A DNA stretch of 64,000 nucleotides from positions 124,001 through 188,000 of the forward strand of contig NZ_ARXR01000001.1 in the NCBI RefSeq assembly GCF_015356855.1, in the 5' to 3' direction. The position numbers and the translations under genes were made by a program. The DNA is from Alloalcanivorax venustensis ISO4 (GTDB lineage: Bacteria > Pseudomonadota > Gammaproteobacteria > Pseudomonadales > Alcanivoracaceae). This document shows positions 21,079 to 29,997 of the stretch, piece by piece. Every line of letters begins with the position of its first letter. Position 1 is the first letter of the stretch. The notes under the pieces were generated by a model. That model searched no databases, was not told the origin of the DNA, and saw only the letters and a list, made by a program, of their open reading frames with translations.

Positions 21079-22308
21079 ATGTCCGCCGTGCTGCTGTGTC
21101 TCGTAGCTCTCGGGTTCGTCTCCATTGTTGTGGAAGACGTGGTTCATATCGACAAAGCCAAGACCACGCTGTTTTTCGGTTCGCTGGTCTGGGTGCTGTA
21201 TTTCATTTCGCCGCCCGCCGGCGAGACCCGCGAAGCGCTGATGCTCGCCCTGGACGACAACCTGCTGGATATCGCCTCGCTGTGGCTGTTTTTGATGGCG
21301 GCGATGACGTTCGTCGCCTATCTGTCCAGCAAGGGCATTATCGACGGCATCGTCAACCGGCTGATTCCCGAGCGCATGAGCGAACGCCAGTTGATGCTGC
21401 TCACCGGCCTGTTCGCGTTCTGCTTCTCGTCCATGGCCGACAACATCACCGCCACCCTGGTGTGCATCGCGATTCTGCTGAATCTGAACCTGCCCACGGA
21501 CAAGCTGCTGCGTTACGTGGTGCTGGTGGTGTTTTCGGTGAACGCCGGCGGCACCGCCCTGATCACCGGCGACGTTACCACGCTGATGATCTTCCTGGCC
21601 GACAAGGTGGAAATCCCCCATCTGCTGCTGCTCAGCCTGCCCGCTTTTCTGGCGGTGGCGTCCCTGTCACTGATGCTCTCCCGGGGCCTGGACGGCCAGC
21701 TGGTGCTGGAAAAGAAAGAAGTGCACATCAACGGCGGCGACAAGGTGGTGGCCGGGCTGTTCTTCGCCACCATCCTGTCCACCATCGGCGGCAATATTCT
21801 GTTCGGCATTCCGCCGGTATTGATGTTCTTGTTCGGCCTGTCGCTGATGTTCATGGTGGTGCAGTTTCTCAACCGCGACGAGCCCACCCTGGAATACATC
21901 CGCAAGATCGAGTTCGACACCCTGCTGTTTTTCCTCGGCGTGCTGCTGCTGGTGGGCATGCTCAAGGAGCTGGGCGTGCTGGCCTACTTCCCGCACCTGT
22001 ACGACGTGATGCCGCCGCTGGCCGCCAACTATGTGATGGGCCTGGTGTCGTCGCTGTTCGACAACGTGCCGCTGACCGCCGCGCTGTTGAATTCCGGCAT
22101 CGAGATGACGTTGCCGCAGTGGCTGACCCTCACCTACGCGGTGGGCGTGGGCGGCTCACTGCTGGTGATCGGCTCCGCCGCCGGGGTGGTGGCGATGAGC
22201 AAGGTGGAATCGCTCACCTTCGGCAGCTACCTGAAGTACTCCGGCTATCTGCTGGTGGCCTATTCCGTCGGTTTCGCCGGCGTGCTGGGTGTCAGCGCGC
22301 TGCTGTAA
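21079..22308 (+). CDS. nhaD: NhaD-type Na+/H+ antiporter
   Basis: It is an NhaD-family antiporter of 409 residues with about 12 transmembrane helices. The conserved half-motifs SSMADNITATLVCIAILL and LVSSLFDNVPLTAALLNSG, related to the ion transporter superfamily repeats, are present. So is the NAGGTALITGDVTTLM segment. NhaD extrudes Na+ or Li+ in exchange for protons and is common in marine and halophilic gammaproteobacteria. It closes the host-like stretch; the next gene has visibly lower GC. Confidence 0.92.
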   Translation: MSAVLLCLVALGFVSIVVEDVVHIDKAKTTLFFGSLVWVLYFISPPAGETREALMLALDDNLLDIASLWLFLMAAMTFVAYLSSKGIIDGIVNRLIPERMSERQLMLLTGLFAFCFSSMADNITATLVCIAILLNLNLPTDKLLRYVVLVVFSVNAGGTALITGDVTTLMIFLADKVEIPHLLLLSLPAFLAVASLSLMLSRGLDGQLVLEKKEVHINGGDKVVAGLFFATILSTIGGNILFGIPPVLMFLFGLSLMFMVVQFLNRDEPTLEYIRKIEFDTLLFFLGVLLLVGMLKELGVLAYFPHLYDVMPPLAANYVMGLVSSLFDNVPLTAALLNSGIEMTLPQWLTLTYAVGVGGSLLVIGSAAGVVAMSKVESLTFGSYLKYSGYLLVAYSVGFAGVLGVSALL

Positions 22309-22323
22309 CCAGAAAGCAATTAG

Positions 22324-23256
22324 ATGAACCAATTAATTTCTTTTGTCGAATCCAAACTTGTATGGTTTGTCATTTTTGTAGCCGGGTTAGGGCTAGCAAT
22401 CCCAGAAACCGGTCAGTTCCTGGAACCTGGCATCGGGCCATTACTGGCGTTTCTGATGTTCATTATCAGCCTCACCTTCGACGCGCACGATGTACGAACG
22501 GTGCTACGTAAGCCGTCAAGGCAATTCCTGGCGCTAGGCTTGGTCTATGGACCCATGTCGATTGCCGGGTGGTTAACCGGACGCCTTTTTTTTGGAAGTG
22601 GCCCACTGGCTGCGGGGCAAACCTTACTTGGCACTCTGCCAACCGATGTCTCCTCCCCCCTTCTGGTACTGATGGCGCGGGGCAATGTTGCTCTGGCTGC
22701 GGTATTCAACGCCATCAACACAGCACTGTCTCCGTTCATCGTTCCCTTTCTTTTCCTATGGCTCACGGGAATACAACTGGAAGCGCCACTTGGATCCATC
22801 ATCCTGGAACTGGTATTGATCGTTTTCGTCCCTACTGTGTTGGGTGTGAGCTTGCGTACAGGATTTCGAGGCTTGTTCGCACGGCACGACTCCCATTACG
22901 CGGGGCTGGGTTCAATTATCTACCTATTGATACTGCTCGCCGTGGTAGGGCCAAATGCGGCAATCATTATTAACTACGGCTGGTACGCTTTTGTCATTGC
23001 GGGGGCGGCCTTGTGCCTGAATCTGATTGGCTATTTAGTAGGAGTGGCCTCACGGCTACTAACCAATGATCGCAGGGATGTGATTACATACCTCTTCACC
23101 GTAAGCAAAAAGGAATTCAGTATTGCCGCTGCTTTCGTGGCCGCATCGGGCTTGCCATCAGAAATAGCGATCCCGTCCGCTTTTTTTGCCGTGGTTCAAA
23201 TGATCACCTCGCCTATCGCCGCCAAGATCATCGCACGAAACCAGGCACCTCCATAA
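22324..23256 (+). CDS. BASS-family transporter (bile acid:sodium symporter fold)
   Basis: This 310-residue membrane protein with about ten helices belongs to the bile acid:sodium symporter/arsenical transporter superfamily. Landmarks are the LTFDAHDVRTVLRKP segment, GTLPTDVSSPLLVLMARGNVALAAVFNAIN, and SKKEFSIAAAFVAASGLPSEIAIPSAFFAVVQM, which correspond to the two crossover regions. Base composition is clearly lower in GC than nhaD just 15 bases upstream, with AT-rich codons. That suggests the left edge of an acquired segment. Substrate unknown; the metal-resistance setting hints at an anion or metalloid but nothing proves it. Confidence 0.82.
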   Translation: MNQLISFVESKLVWFVIFVAGLGLAIPETGQFLEPGIGPLLAFLMFIISLTFDAHDVRTVLRKPSRQFLALGLVYGPMSIAGWLTGRLFFGSGPLAAGQTLLGTLPTDVSSPLLVLMARGNVALAAVFNAINTALSPFIVPFLFLWLTGIQLEAPLGSIILELVLIVFVPTVLGVSLRTGFRGLFARHDSHYAGLGSIIYLLILLAVVGPNAAIIINYGWYAFVIAGAALCLNLIGYLVGVASRLLTNDRRDVITYLFTVSKKEFSIAAAFVAASGLPSEIAIPSAFFAVVQMITSPIAAKIIARNQAPP

Positions 23257-23365
23257 AGAACTAAAGGACTTCGACGTCGATCCACGTTTTCTATGAGACT
23301 AAAAGTTCTTGGCCCTCAGTAAGCAACCAACCATCGAATATCCGATGATGACGCTTGGAGCTTTC

Positions 23366-23764
23366 TTAAAAGTCAGCTTCGCTAATTCCAGCAAGAACCC
23401 CGCAAGTCTCAACCTCGCGGTCATCGTTGCAACGCTTTCTTAGCGAAATGAGCTGTTCCTCGAGCTCCAACAGAGCCGTTATCCGCGACCGCACATGGGA
23501 GATATGCTCGTCAACCAAGACGTTAACGACGGCACAAGACTGATGCGGATCGCCCTGGCATTTCTGCAGTTCGGAAATCTCAGACAGTGAAAGGTCCAGA
23601 ACCCTACAGTGGCGGACGAAGGCCAACTGCTCAGTGTGTTTTTCGGTATAAATACGATAACCATTCTCCTGCCGGTCCGGCGGCGGCAACAGACCTTGCC
23701 GCTCATAGAAGCGAATCGTCTGAGTGTCGACCCCTACCATGCGCGCCAACTGACTAATGAGCAT
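23366..23764 (-). CDS. CadR/PbrR-type MerR regulator
   Basis: It is a 132-residue MerR sensor very close in layout to PbrR and CadR. The N-terminus MLISQLARMVGVDTQTIRFYERQGLLPPP is the winged helix. C77, C112 and C121 match the three Cys ligands of PbrR-like Pb/Cd sensors (RKRCNDDREVETCGVLAGI). The ATG at 23764 follows GAGGAG; a GTG five codons upstream lacks a ribosome site. The C-terminal His tail of Pseudomonas CadR is missing. It is divergent from the HMA-CDF gene, whose promoter it should control. Confidence 0.9.
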   Translation of the reverse strand: MLISQLARMVGVDTQTIRFYERQGLLPPPDRQENGYRIYTEKHTEQLAFVRHCRVLDLSLSEISELQKCQGDPHQSCAVVNVLVDEHISHVRSRITALLELEEQLISLRKRCNDDREVETCGVLAGISEADF

Positions 23765-23795
23765 CAGGCTTCTCCTCACCGTTTTCTTTACCCTA

Positions 23796-23826
23796 TTGAC
23801 CTTATAGCCACCATATGGTTTTGAAT
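23796..23826 (+). promoter_or_regulatory. CadR/PbrR-type promoter/operator
   Basis: The site has -35 TTGACC (23796-23801), a 19-base spacer and -10 TTGAAT (23821-23826). An imperfect dyad with 9-base arms, ACCTTATAG and CCATATGGT around CCA, overlaps the -35 and spacer. The geometry is that of MerR-activated promoters. It lies between the divergent regulator and the HMA-CDF gene and reads toward the latter. It differs in sequence from the block 1 sites, so the two blocks probably respond to their own regulators. Confidence 0.78.
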
Positions 23827-23859
23827 GGCTATATCATGTTTTGCGACTGGACCTGTTTC

Positions 23860-24756
23860 ATGAGCCAATCCTTTGACAGGCCCTCTGGCCGTAGTGCAAC
23901 AACCCCATCGGGCACCGATAGTGCTGACGGCTCCGGAGCATTAGGGGCATGGACCAGCACTTATAGGGTACCCAAGATGGACTGTCCGTCAGAAGAACGA
24001 ATGATCCGCTTGGCTCTGAGCGGTTTTGAAGAGGTCCGCACGCTGGCCTTTGACCTGTCGAACCGCCGATTGGAGGTCGTACATCATGGCGAGGCTGACC
24101 CTATCACTGAAAAGCTAGCCACCTTAGGGCTAGGAGCCTCGCTCCAAGGGACCATCGCTACCGATCCCGAAACCGTCGAGGCCGCCGGATCTTCGACCCT
24201 CTCTGCGGAGCAGGAATCCGGCAGTCTGCGTTGGCTGCTGGGTATCAATGCTCTCTTGTTCGTGGTGGAGATGACTGCCGGCTTGATCGCCCAGTCCACC
24301 GGACTGCTCGGAGAATCGCTGGACAACTTTGCCGATGCGGCAGTGTACGCAATCGCCCTTTATGCGGTTGGGCATGGTGTGAAAATGCAGGTGCGCGCCG
24401 CCAACCTTGCTGGTGTACTCCAGCTGATTCTAGCTATAGGCGTACTCGTGGAAGTGATGAGACGCTTTGCATTCGGGAGTGAACCTGAATCGCTGGTGAT
24501 GATGGCTATCGCGTTCGTCGCACTGATTGCCAATATCAGCTGCCTTCTGCTCATATCCAAACATCGAGAGGGCGGGGCGCATATGAAAGCAAGCTGGATA
24601 TTCTCTGCCAATGACGTGGTGGTCAACATGGGAGTCATTACCGCCGGCGCCTTGGTCGCGTGGACCGGATCTAATTATCCGGACCTAATTATCGGCACAA
24701 TCACGGGTGTGATTGTGCTGAACGGTGCCAGGCGCATTCTGGCGCTTAAGAGTTAA
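23860..24756 (+). CDS. CDF transporter with N-terminal HMA-like domain
   Basis: It is a 298-residue cation transporter. Residues about 30-90 form a heavy-metal-associated-like domain with YRVPKMDCPSEERMIRLAL, which has a single Cys in MDCPSEE where classical HMA has CxxC. Residues about 120-298 form six helices with altered CDF sites (SLDNFADAA and SANDVVVNMG) and no C-terminal cytoplasmic domain, like the short CDF at 9902-10555. The promoter's -10 ends at 23826, so upstream ATGs at 23815 is excluded; I use 23860, with 23836 the alternative. It is expected to export Cd/Pb/Zn and be induced by the divergent MerR protein. Confidence 0.85.
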   Translation: MSQSFDRPSGRSATTPSGTDSADGSGALGAWTSTYRVPKMDCPSEERMIRLALSGFEEVRTLAFDLSNRRLEVVHHGEADPITEKLATLGLGASLQGTIATDPETVEAAGSSTLSAEQESGSLRWLLGINALLFVVEMTAGLIAQSTGLLGESLDNFADAAVYAIALYAVGHGVKMQVRAANLAGVLQLILAIGVLVEVMRRFAFGSEPESLVMMAIAFVALIANISCLLLISKHREGGAHMKASWIFSANDVVVNMGVITAGALVAWTGSNYPDLIIGTITGVIVLNGARRILALKS

Positions 24757-24817
24757 AGCCATTCAACGATGCATGACGAGCCTGCCTTGATGGCTTCGAG
24801 CGCCGCCCCAATCTCAT

Positions 24818-25018
24818 TCACCCCTTGTCTTCACGACCGATTCGCACACCCGCTATGTGAGTGCAACCTCGCAGCCGAAGCACAGACCACAGCATGCCGC
24901 CAAGCCCAATAACAGGGGCCAAATAGACGGCACGGCCAGTGTACAGATTCATAGCCAGACTGACGAAAAACATCAACGAGAAAATGATTAGAAACGCATA
25001 AAGCGCTTTTTTTTGCAT
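24818..25018 (-). CDS. Small two-helix membrane protein, unknown
   Basis: It is a possible 66-residue protein with two hydrophobic segments (about 7-25 and 28-45) and a basic tail. It lies 78 bases after the CDF-STAS gene on the same strand, so it could be the last gene of that operon. The ribosome site is weak and no family is recognised. The hydrophobic pattern and K/R-rich flanks (positive-inside) favour a real protein, but it could be chance. Confidence 0.45.
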   Translation of the reverse strand: MQKKALYAFLIIFSLMFFVSLAMNLYTGRAVYLAPVIGLGGMLWSVLRLRGCTHIAGVRIGREDKG

Positions 25019-25096
25019 CAGAGCTCAACGTTATGGGCGTTATCAAACCGGGCTAGTATGTTTTCGAATCGGATGCCCGCACACTATCATGCCACG

Positions 25097-26395
25097 TCAT
25101 CTCCGGCTCGCCCATTGGACCGCACTATCTCGATCACACGTGTCGAACCAGCGCATTTCAGCAGAGGTCAGAGCGCTGACGAGCGACGTTCCCAGCTCAA
25201 TCCACTTTCGGTCGCCGACTACCGCGATTCGATCAAAGTCGCTTCTGTGAGCGATGTCCATCTTCAAATCCTCATGTATGGCGGATAAGCCCTTATAACC
25301 TTCGAAGTCAGTCAGATCAATAACCAGGCCGGGCTCATGGGCCTTTGCAAGCCGCTTGTGAAGTGTAATATGTATGCCCTTCAAGTCATCTAGAGACAGC
25401 TTGCCGCGGCATTCGAGACCAATGACATCACTGTTATCCTTTAGAATCTCGATAACATGTGCTTCATCGCCCTCTCCGGGCCGACCGTGGCCGTATAGAT
25501 TAGCGTTCTCATGTTGACTGTGCTCATGCTCGAATTCCAGACTGGAATGGCCAATATCAAACCGCTCCTTCAACTGCCGTTTAATCCGACTCTTGATGCC
25601 TTCAATTCGTGACCAAGCATCCGCCGTCAACACCACATGGCAGTCGATCGCCGCTTCGTGCTCCTCCATCTGCCACAGATGCACATGATGGACGTCCACG
25701 ACGCCCGCTACGTTCGCCATCGTATCTATAACGGCCTCGTTATCGATATCGGGCGGACTGCCCAGCATCAGTGTGCGAATGGGACCATCTATCTCGGTGA
25801 AAGCCAAATAGAGGATGTAAAGCGCAATCCCGATGGTGATCGCCGGGTCCATCCACCACATGTCATAAAGAATAATAAGCGCCCCACTGACAACCACGGC
25901 AATAGAGGCGAAGGCGTCCGACAGGTTGTGCAGGAATAAAGCGCGGATATTAACGCTGCCTTTCTGCATTGAATAAGTCAGAAATGCGGTAAGGGCGTCA
26001 ACCATCAATGCAATTCCACCGAGGACAACTACCGTCCAGCCCTGCACTTCGGGCGGATTGATGATTCGCATCCCACCCTCGTAGATCAGATAAAAGCCGA
26101 TTAAAATCAATGTAGTATAGTTAATAAGGGCGGCCACCACCTCGACGCGCCCGTAGCCGAACGTCATCCGTTCGTCGGCCGGTCGTCCCGAGATCTTGCG
26201 CGCCGCGAAGGCGACCACTAAGGCGGCCATGTCGGAAAAATTATGCAGGGCATCCGCGATCAGCGCGAGGCTTCCCGAGAGTATACCACCGACGACCTGA
26301 GCCACGGTCAGAATACCATTGGCCCAAATGGCTATGGATACACGGCGATCGCCGGAAGCAGGGTCAATACGTGTATGCTCTTGGTCATGTGACAT
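25097..26395 (-). CDS. CDF metal exporter fused to SpoIIAA-like (STAS) domain
   Basis: It is one uninterrupted 432-residue frame. Residues 1-285 are a CDF exporter with metal-site residues H51/D55 (ADALHNFSD) and H156/D160 (LHNLSD), then the cytoplasmic domain with HHVHLWQMEEHE. A His-rich linker (about 286-312) leads to residues 313-432, which read as the SpoIIAA-like/STAS fold of PF11964: VIEILKDNSDVIGLECRGKL, VIDLTDFEGYKG, FDRIAVVGDRKW, and an aromatic-rich end MRWFDTCDRDSAVQW. STAS domains regulate SulP/SLC26 anion transporters; I know of none as a standard part of CDF proteins. AAGGAG precedes the ATG. It follows the P-II-like gene by about 105 bases. Confidence 0.88.
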   Translation of the reverse strand: MSHDQEHTRIDPASGDRRVSIAIWANGILTVAQVVGGILSGSLALIADALHNFSDMAALVVAFAARKISGRPADERMTFGYGRVEVVAALINYTTLILIGFYLIYEGGMRIINPPEVQGWTVVVLGGIALMVDALTAFLTYSMQKGSVNIRALFLHNLSDAFASIAVVVSGALIILYDMWWMDPAITIGIALYILYLAFTEIDGPIRTLMLGSPPDIDNEAVIDTMANVAGVVDVHHVHLWQMEEHEAAIDCHVVLTADAWSRIEGIKSRIKRQLKERFDIGHSSLEFEHEHSQHENANLYGHGRPGEGDEAHVIEILKDNSDVIGLECRGKLSLDDLKGIHITLHKRLAKAHEPGLVIDLTDFEGYKGLSAIHEDLKMDIAHRSDFDRIAVVGDRKWIELGTSLVSALTSAEMRWFDTCDRDSAVQWASRR

Positions 26396-26500
26396 GGTTG
26401 CTCTCCTTGTGAGTATCTCAGCCGCCAGAGCTTGCGGACGACGCAGTGTTAACAGAGATTTCCGCCGGAACTCTGAGCGGGGCCATCTTGGATAATCGGA

Positions 26501-26827
26501 TCACTTAAGTGCTTCCTCGTCACGCTCACCGGTATCGATTCGCAAAGCGGCCTCCACATTTGTGATGAGAATCCGACCGTCGCCGGGATGCCCTTCCCCG
26601 GTCTTTGCCGCCTGTTCGATTAGCGCCACGACTTCCCCGACGCGAGCATCGGCGATGTCGACTTCCAGCTTTGTCATTCGTAATCGACCGTAGGCGTCGT
26701 CAATGACGCCGTGACCATAGGTCTCCAGCGGAACGGCCGCCACCGAAGGCGGCTCCGGCAGCTGCGCTAAGGCGTCAATCACCTTGTTGACCATGTTGTT
26801 TCGTACGTAAGCTTTTATCTCTTTCAT
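26501..26827 (-). CDS. P-II-like signalling protein in a metal RND operon
   Basis: It is a 108-residue P-II family protein. The start MKEIKAYVRNNMVNKVIDAL matches the first beta-alpha unit. The C-terminal signature GHPGDGRILITNVEAALRIDTGERDEEAL matches GlnB/GlnK. The T-loop is shortened and lacks the usual uridylylation Tyr context. The ATG at 26827 follows AAGGAG. It sits 49 bases after czcA and before the CDF-STAS gene. P-II proteins bind ATP/ADP and 2-oxoglutarate and gate membrane transporters; here the likely partner is the RND pump or the CDF protein, which is inference. Confidence 0.85.
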   Translation of the reverse strand: MKEIKAYVRNNMVNKVIDALAQLPEPPSVAAVPLETYGHGVIDDAYGRLRMTKLEVDIADARVGEVVALIEQAAKTGEGHPGDGRILITNVEAALRIDTGERDEEALK

Positions 26828-26876
26828 TACGGTCTCCTTATCGGCCGCCATCGACGATGCCGGCCGTTCTCAGATT

Positions 26877-29800
26877 TTAGAATTCAACATCGTCCCGGCG
26901 GGCGCCGGCAAACCAGGGATAGACCACCGGAATGACCAGCAGGGTCAGCAAGGTGGAGGTTATCAAGCCCCCCACGACCACGGCGGCGAGTGGACGCTGA
27001 ACGTTGGCGCCAATGCCATCGGCGATCAGCAGCGGAAGCAGGCCCAGCATAGAGGTAAGCGCGGTCATCAGCACCGGTCTCAAGCGCCGCATGGCGCCGG
27101 TTCGGGCGGCTTCGAAAACGTCCATGCCTTCGTCACGCAATTGGTTTATGTAGCTCACAAGGACCACGCCGTTGAGTACCGCGACGCCGAACACGGCGAT
27201 AAAGCCGACGGCGGCGGATACGGAGAGATACATGCCCGATAGCCACAATGCGAAAATCCCACCCATGGTGGCGATCGGCACATTCAGATAAATCAGCGCG
27301 GCATAACGCAAGCTGTTAAAGGCGGTGTACAGAAGCAGAAAGATCAGCGCCAGAGTCACAGGCACGACCAGATAGAGACGCTTCATGGCCCGTTGCTGAT
27401 TCTCGAACTGACCGCCGTATTCGACGAAATAGCCGGTCGGCATATCCACCTGTTCGGCGACCTTACGACGTATCTCCGTGACCACCCCGCCCATGTCCCG
27501 GCCGCGCACGTTCAGTTGCACGAACAGGCGCCGGCTGGCCTTGGAGCGGGAGATCATTTTCGGGCCGATGAAGCGCTCCACATCGGCGACGCGGGTCAGC
27601 GGTATCACCGCGCCGGCCGGCGTTCGGATCAAAAGGTCTTCAATCGCCGACACCGTGTCGCGTTGCTCCTCGCGCAGCCGCACGAACAGATCAAAGCGCT
27701 TAATACCTTCGAACACTTGACCGGCCGCGTCGCCGCCGATACCGGTTTCCACAGTGGCGAACAGCTGGTCGACGCTCAAACCGTAGCGGGCCATCGCCTC
27801 CCTGTCCGGTCGGATTCGGATCTGCGGCTTGCCCCCTTGCTGCTGCATGCGCACATCGACAGCGCCAGGCGTGGCTTGCGCGATACGTTTGACCTGCTCA
27901 CCGATACGGGCGAGTTCTCCGAAGTTTTCACCGAATATACTGATCGCGATCTGTGCCTTGATACCGGATAACAGTTCGTCGGTACGTAACTGAATCGGCT
28001 GAGAGAAATTATTGGCCAGCCCCGGCAGCCGGTCCGCCACCGCATCGGACATGGCCGACTGCAACCCTTCATAGTCGTAGTCGCCGGACCACTGACCAAG
28101 GGGTTTGAGTGTGATGGTGGTGGCGATGACATTTACGGGTTCGGGGTCACCGCCCACCTCAGCGCGCCCGACTCTGGAGTAGGTGCCGGTTACCGGTTCG
28201 AATTCCTCGAACACCGTTTGTATGCGTTTGGCATAACCGATAGCACTGTCCAGGCTGGCAGCCGGTGGCAGGGTAGAGCGCACCATGAGCGTCCCTTCAC
28301 GAAGGGTCGGCACGAATTCACTGCCCAGGAGCGGAAACACCGATACACCCAGCACCAGAACCAGTACCGCCGCGCCGGCGACCACCTTGGGCCAGGCCAT
28401 AACCTTGTCCAGCACGGGCTGATAACGATCCTTTAACCAGCCCACCAGTCGCGGCTCACCGTAGTTGCCATCCTTCTTGAAGGCATAGGTCATCAGCGCG
28501 GGCACCAGCACCAATGCTACAATCATGGCGCCGAGCAATGCGAAGGCGATGGTGTAGGCCATCGGCGAGAACATTTTCCCTTCCACGCCTTGCAGCGTGA
28601 AAAGCGGCAGGAAGACGATGATGATAATACTGCTGGCAAACACAATGGGGCGCGCCACCTCACGCGCCGCCTCACTGGCCAGCCTGGCCATGGAAACATT
28701 CTCCTCGGCGCGATTTTCCATATGCCGGAAGATGTTTTCCAGGATCACCACCGAACCGTCCACCATCATGCCCAGGCCGATAGCCAACCCCCCCAGACTC
28801 ATGAGGTTGGCGGATAGCCCCACATAGCGCATCGCGATGAACGCGAACAGCGCGGAGAGAGGCAGGCTGGCGACCACGATCAGCGTGGAGCGCAGATTCC
28901 CCAACAGGAGATATAAAATCAATATCACCAGCACCGCGCCCTGCAGTAACGCCGACTCCACGGTTCCCACCGCCTTATCGATCAACTCCTTTTGCGAGTA
29001 GAACGCTTTTACCCTGACACCGTCGGGCAGTGCGCCGTTGATTTGTTCAAGCTTTTGATTGGCGTCCTTTAGGACTTGACTGGTATTGGAACCAAGCAGC
29101 TTAAGAACATAGCCGCCCACCGATTCGGCACCACTGGCAATTTGCGCACCGCGGCGAATGGCCGGCCCATACTCCACACTCGCCACGTCACCGACTGTTA
29201 CCGGAGTGCTCTCGTGGGCACGGATGACGATGTCACGGATAGCATCCAAGCCGGCGTTACCCGGGGGCACCCATCCATAACCGCGGATCACGTTCTCTTC
29301 CCCGGCGCGATTAATAAAGGAGGCGCCCACATTCTTATTGTTAGCGGTAATAGCTCCGCGTACATCCGCGACGGTAAGGTCCCGCGCCAGTAGAGCGCGC
29401 GTATCAAGCCGGACCTGGTACTGCTTTTCATAGCCACCGAGAGACAACACGCCGGTCACCCCCGGCACCGTGCGCATCATGGGCTTGACCACCCAATCCT
29501 GCAGCTCACGCAGCTCCGTCAACGAAATGTCACTGTCCGGCTCGGTTTCCAGGGTGTACATCATCACCCGACCGAGGCCGCTGGTGATGGGCCCCAACTG
29601 GGGCTCGCCAAGGTCGCCGGGAATCTCGGCGCGCGCCTTGGCCAGTCGTTCCATCACGAGGCGGCGTGCGAAGTAGACATCTGTGTCTTCGGAGAAATAC
29701 ACATTGACCCTGGAGAGCCCGAAGATCGAGGTGCTCTGCACCCGCTTCAGACCCGGCAGGCCGTACATGGATATTTCCACCGGATAACTGATCAGGGTTT

Positions 29801-29984
29801 CCACATCCTCCGGCGACAAGCCGGGCGAGGCGGTGAAAATCTGCACCATGCTTGGCGTCACATCCGGGAACGAATCCACCGGCAACTGCCGCCAGGAGAG
29901 CACCCCCCAACCGGCGACACCGAGCATGAATACCAGTACCAGCAAGCGGTTACGCAGCGCGGCATCAATCAATCTTTCGATCAT
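26877..29984 (-). CDS. CzcA-type heavy metal efflux RND permease (block 2)
   Basis: It is an HME-RND permease of 1035 residues. The ATG at 29984 follows GGGAG; an upstream start would add 23 residues from within the intergenic part. Helices and motifs are those of CzcA: SLGGLAIGLGMMVDGSVVILEN in helix 4, FIAVFGVAVLNGVVLVSYINQL near the end. The acidic helix-4 pattern differs from block 1 (GMMVDGSVV versus GLIVDGAVI), so metal preference may differ. The two pumps are homologous but only moderately similar along their length, so this is not a recent duplication. Confidence 0.92.
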   Translation of the reverse strand: MIERLIDAALRNRLLVLVFMLGVAGWGVLSWRQLPVDSFPDVTPSMVQIFTASPGLSPEDVETLISYPVEISMYGLPGLKRVQSTSIFGLSRVNVYFSEDTDVYFARRLVMERLAKARAEIPGDLGEPQLGPITSGLGRVMMYTLETEPDSDISLTELRELQDWVVKPMMRTVPGVTGVLSLGGYEKQYQVRLDTRALLARDLTVADVRGAITANNKNVGASFINRAGEENVIRGYGWVPPGNAGLDAIRDIVIRAHESTPVTVGDVASVEYGPAIRRGAQIASGAESVGGYVLKLLGSNTSQVLKDANQKLEQINGALPDGVRVKAFYSQKELIDKAVGTVESALLQGAVLVILILYLLLGNLRSTLIVVASLPLSALFAFIAMRYVGLSANLMSLGGLAIGLGMMVDGSVVILENIFRHMENRAEENVSMARLASEAAREVARPIVFASSIIIIVFLPLFTLQGVEGKMFSPMAYTIAFALLGAMIVALVLVPALMTYAFKKDGNYGEPRLVGWLKDRYQPVLDKVMAWPKVVAGAAVLVLVLGVSVFPLLGSEFVPTLREGTLMVRSTLPPAASLDSAIGYAKRIQTVFEEFEPVTGTYSRVGRAEVGGDPEPVNVIATTITLKPLGQWSGDYDYEGLQSAMSDAVADRLPGLANNFSQPIQLRTDELLSGIKAQIAISIFGENFGELARIGEQVKRIAQATPGAVDVRMQQQGGKPQIRIRPDREAMARYGLSVDQLFATVETGIGGDAAGQVFEGIKRFDLFVRLREEQRDTVSAIEDLLIRTPAGAVIPLTRVADVERFIGPKMISRSKASRRLFVQLNVRGRDMGGVVTEIRRKVAEQVDMPTGYFVEYGGQFENQQRAMKRLYLVVPVTLALIFLLLYTAFNSLRYAALIYLNVPIATMGGIFALWLSGMYLSVSAAVGFIAVFGVAVLNGVVLVSYINQLRDEGMDVFEAARTGAMRRLRPVLMTALTSMLGLLPLLIADGIGANVQRPLAAVVVGGLITSTLLTLLVIPVVYPWFAGARRDDVEF

Positions 29985-29997
29985 ATTGAACTCCCGA

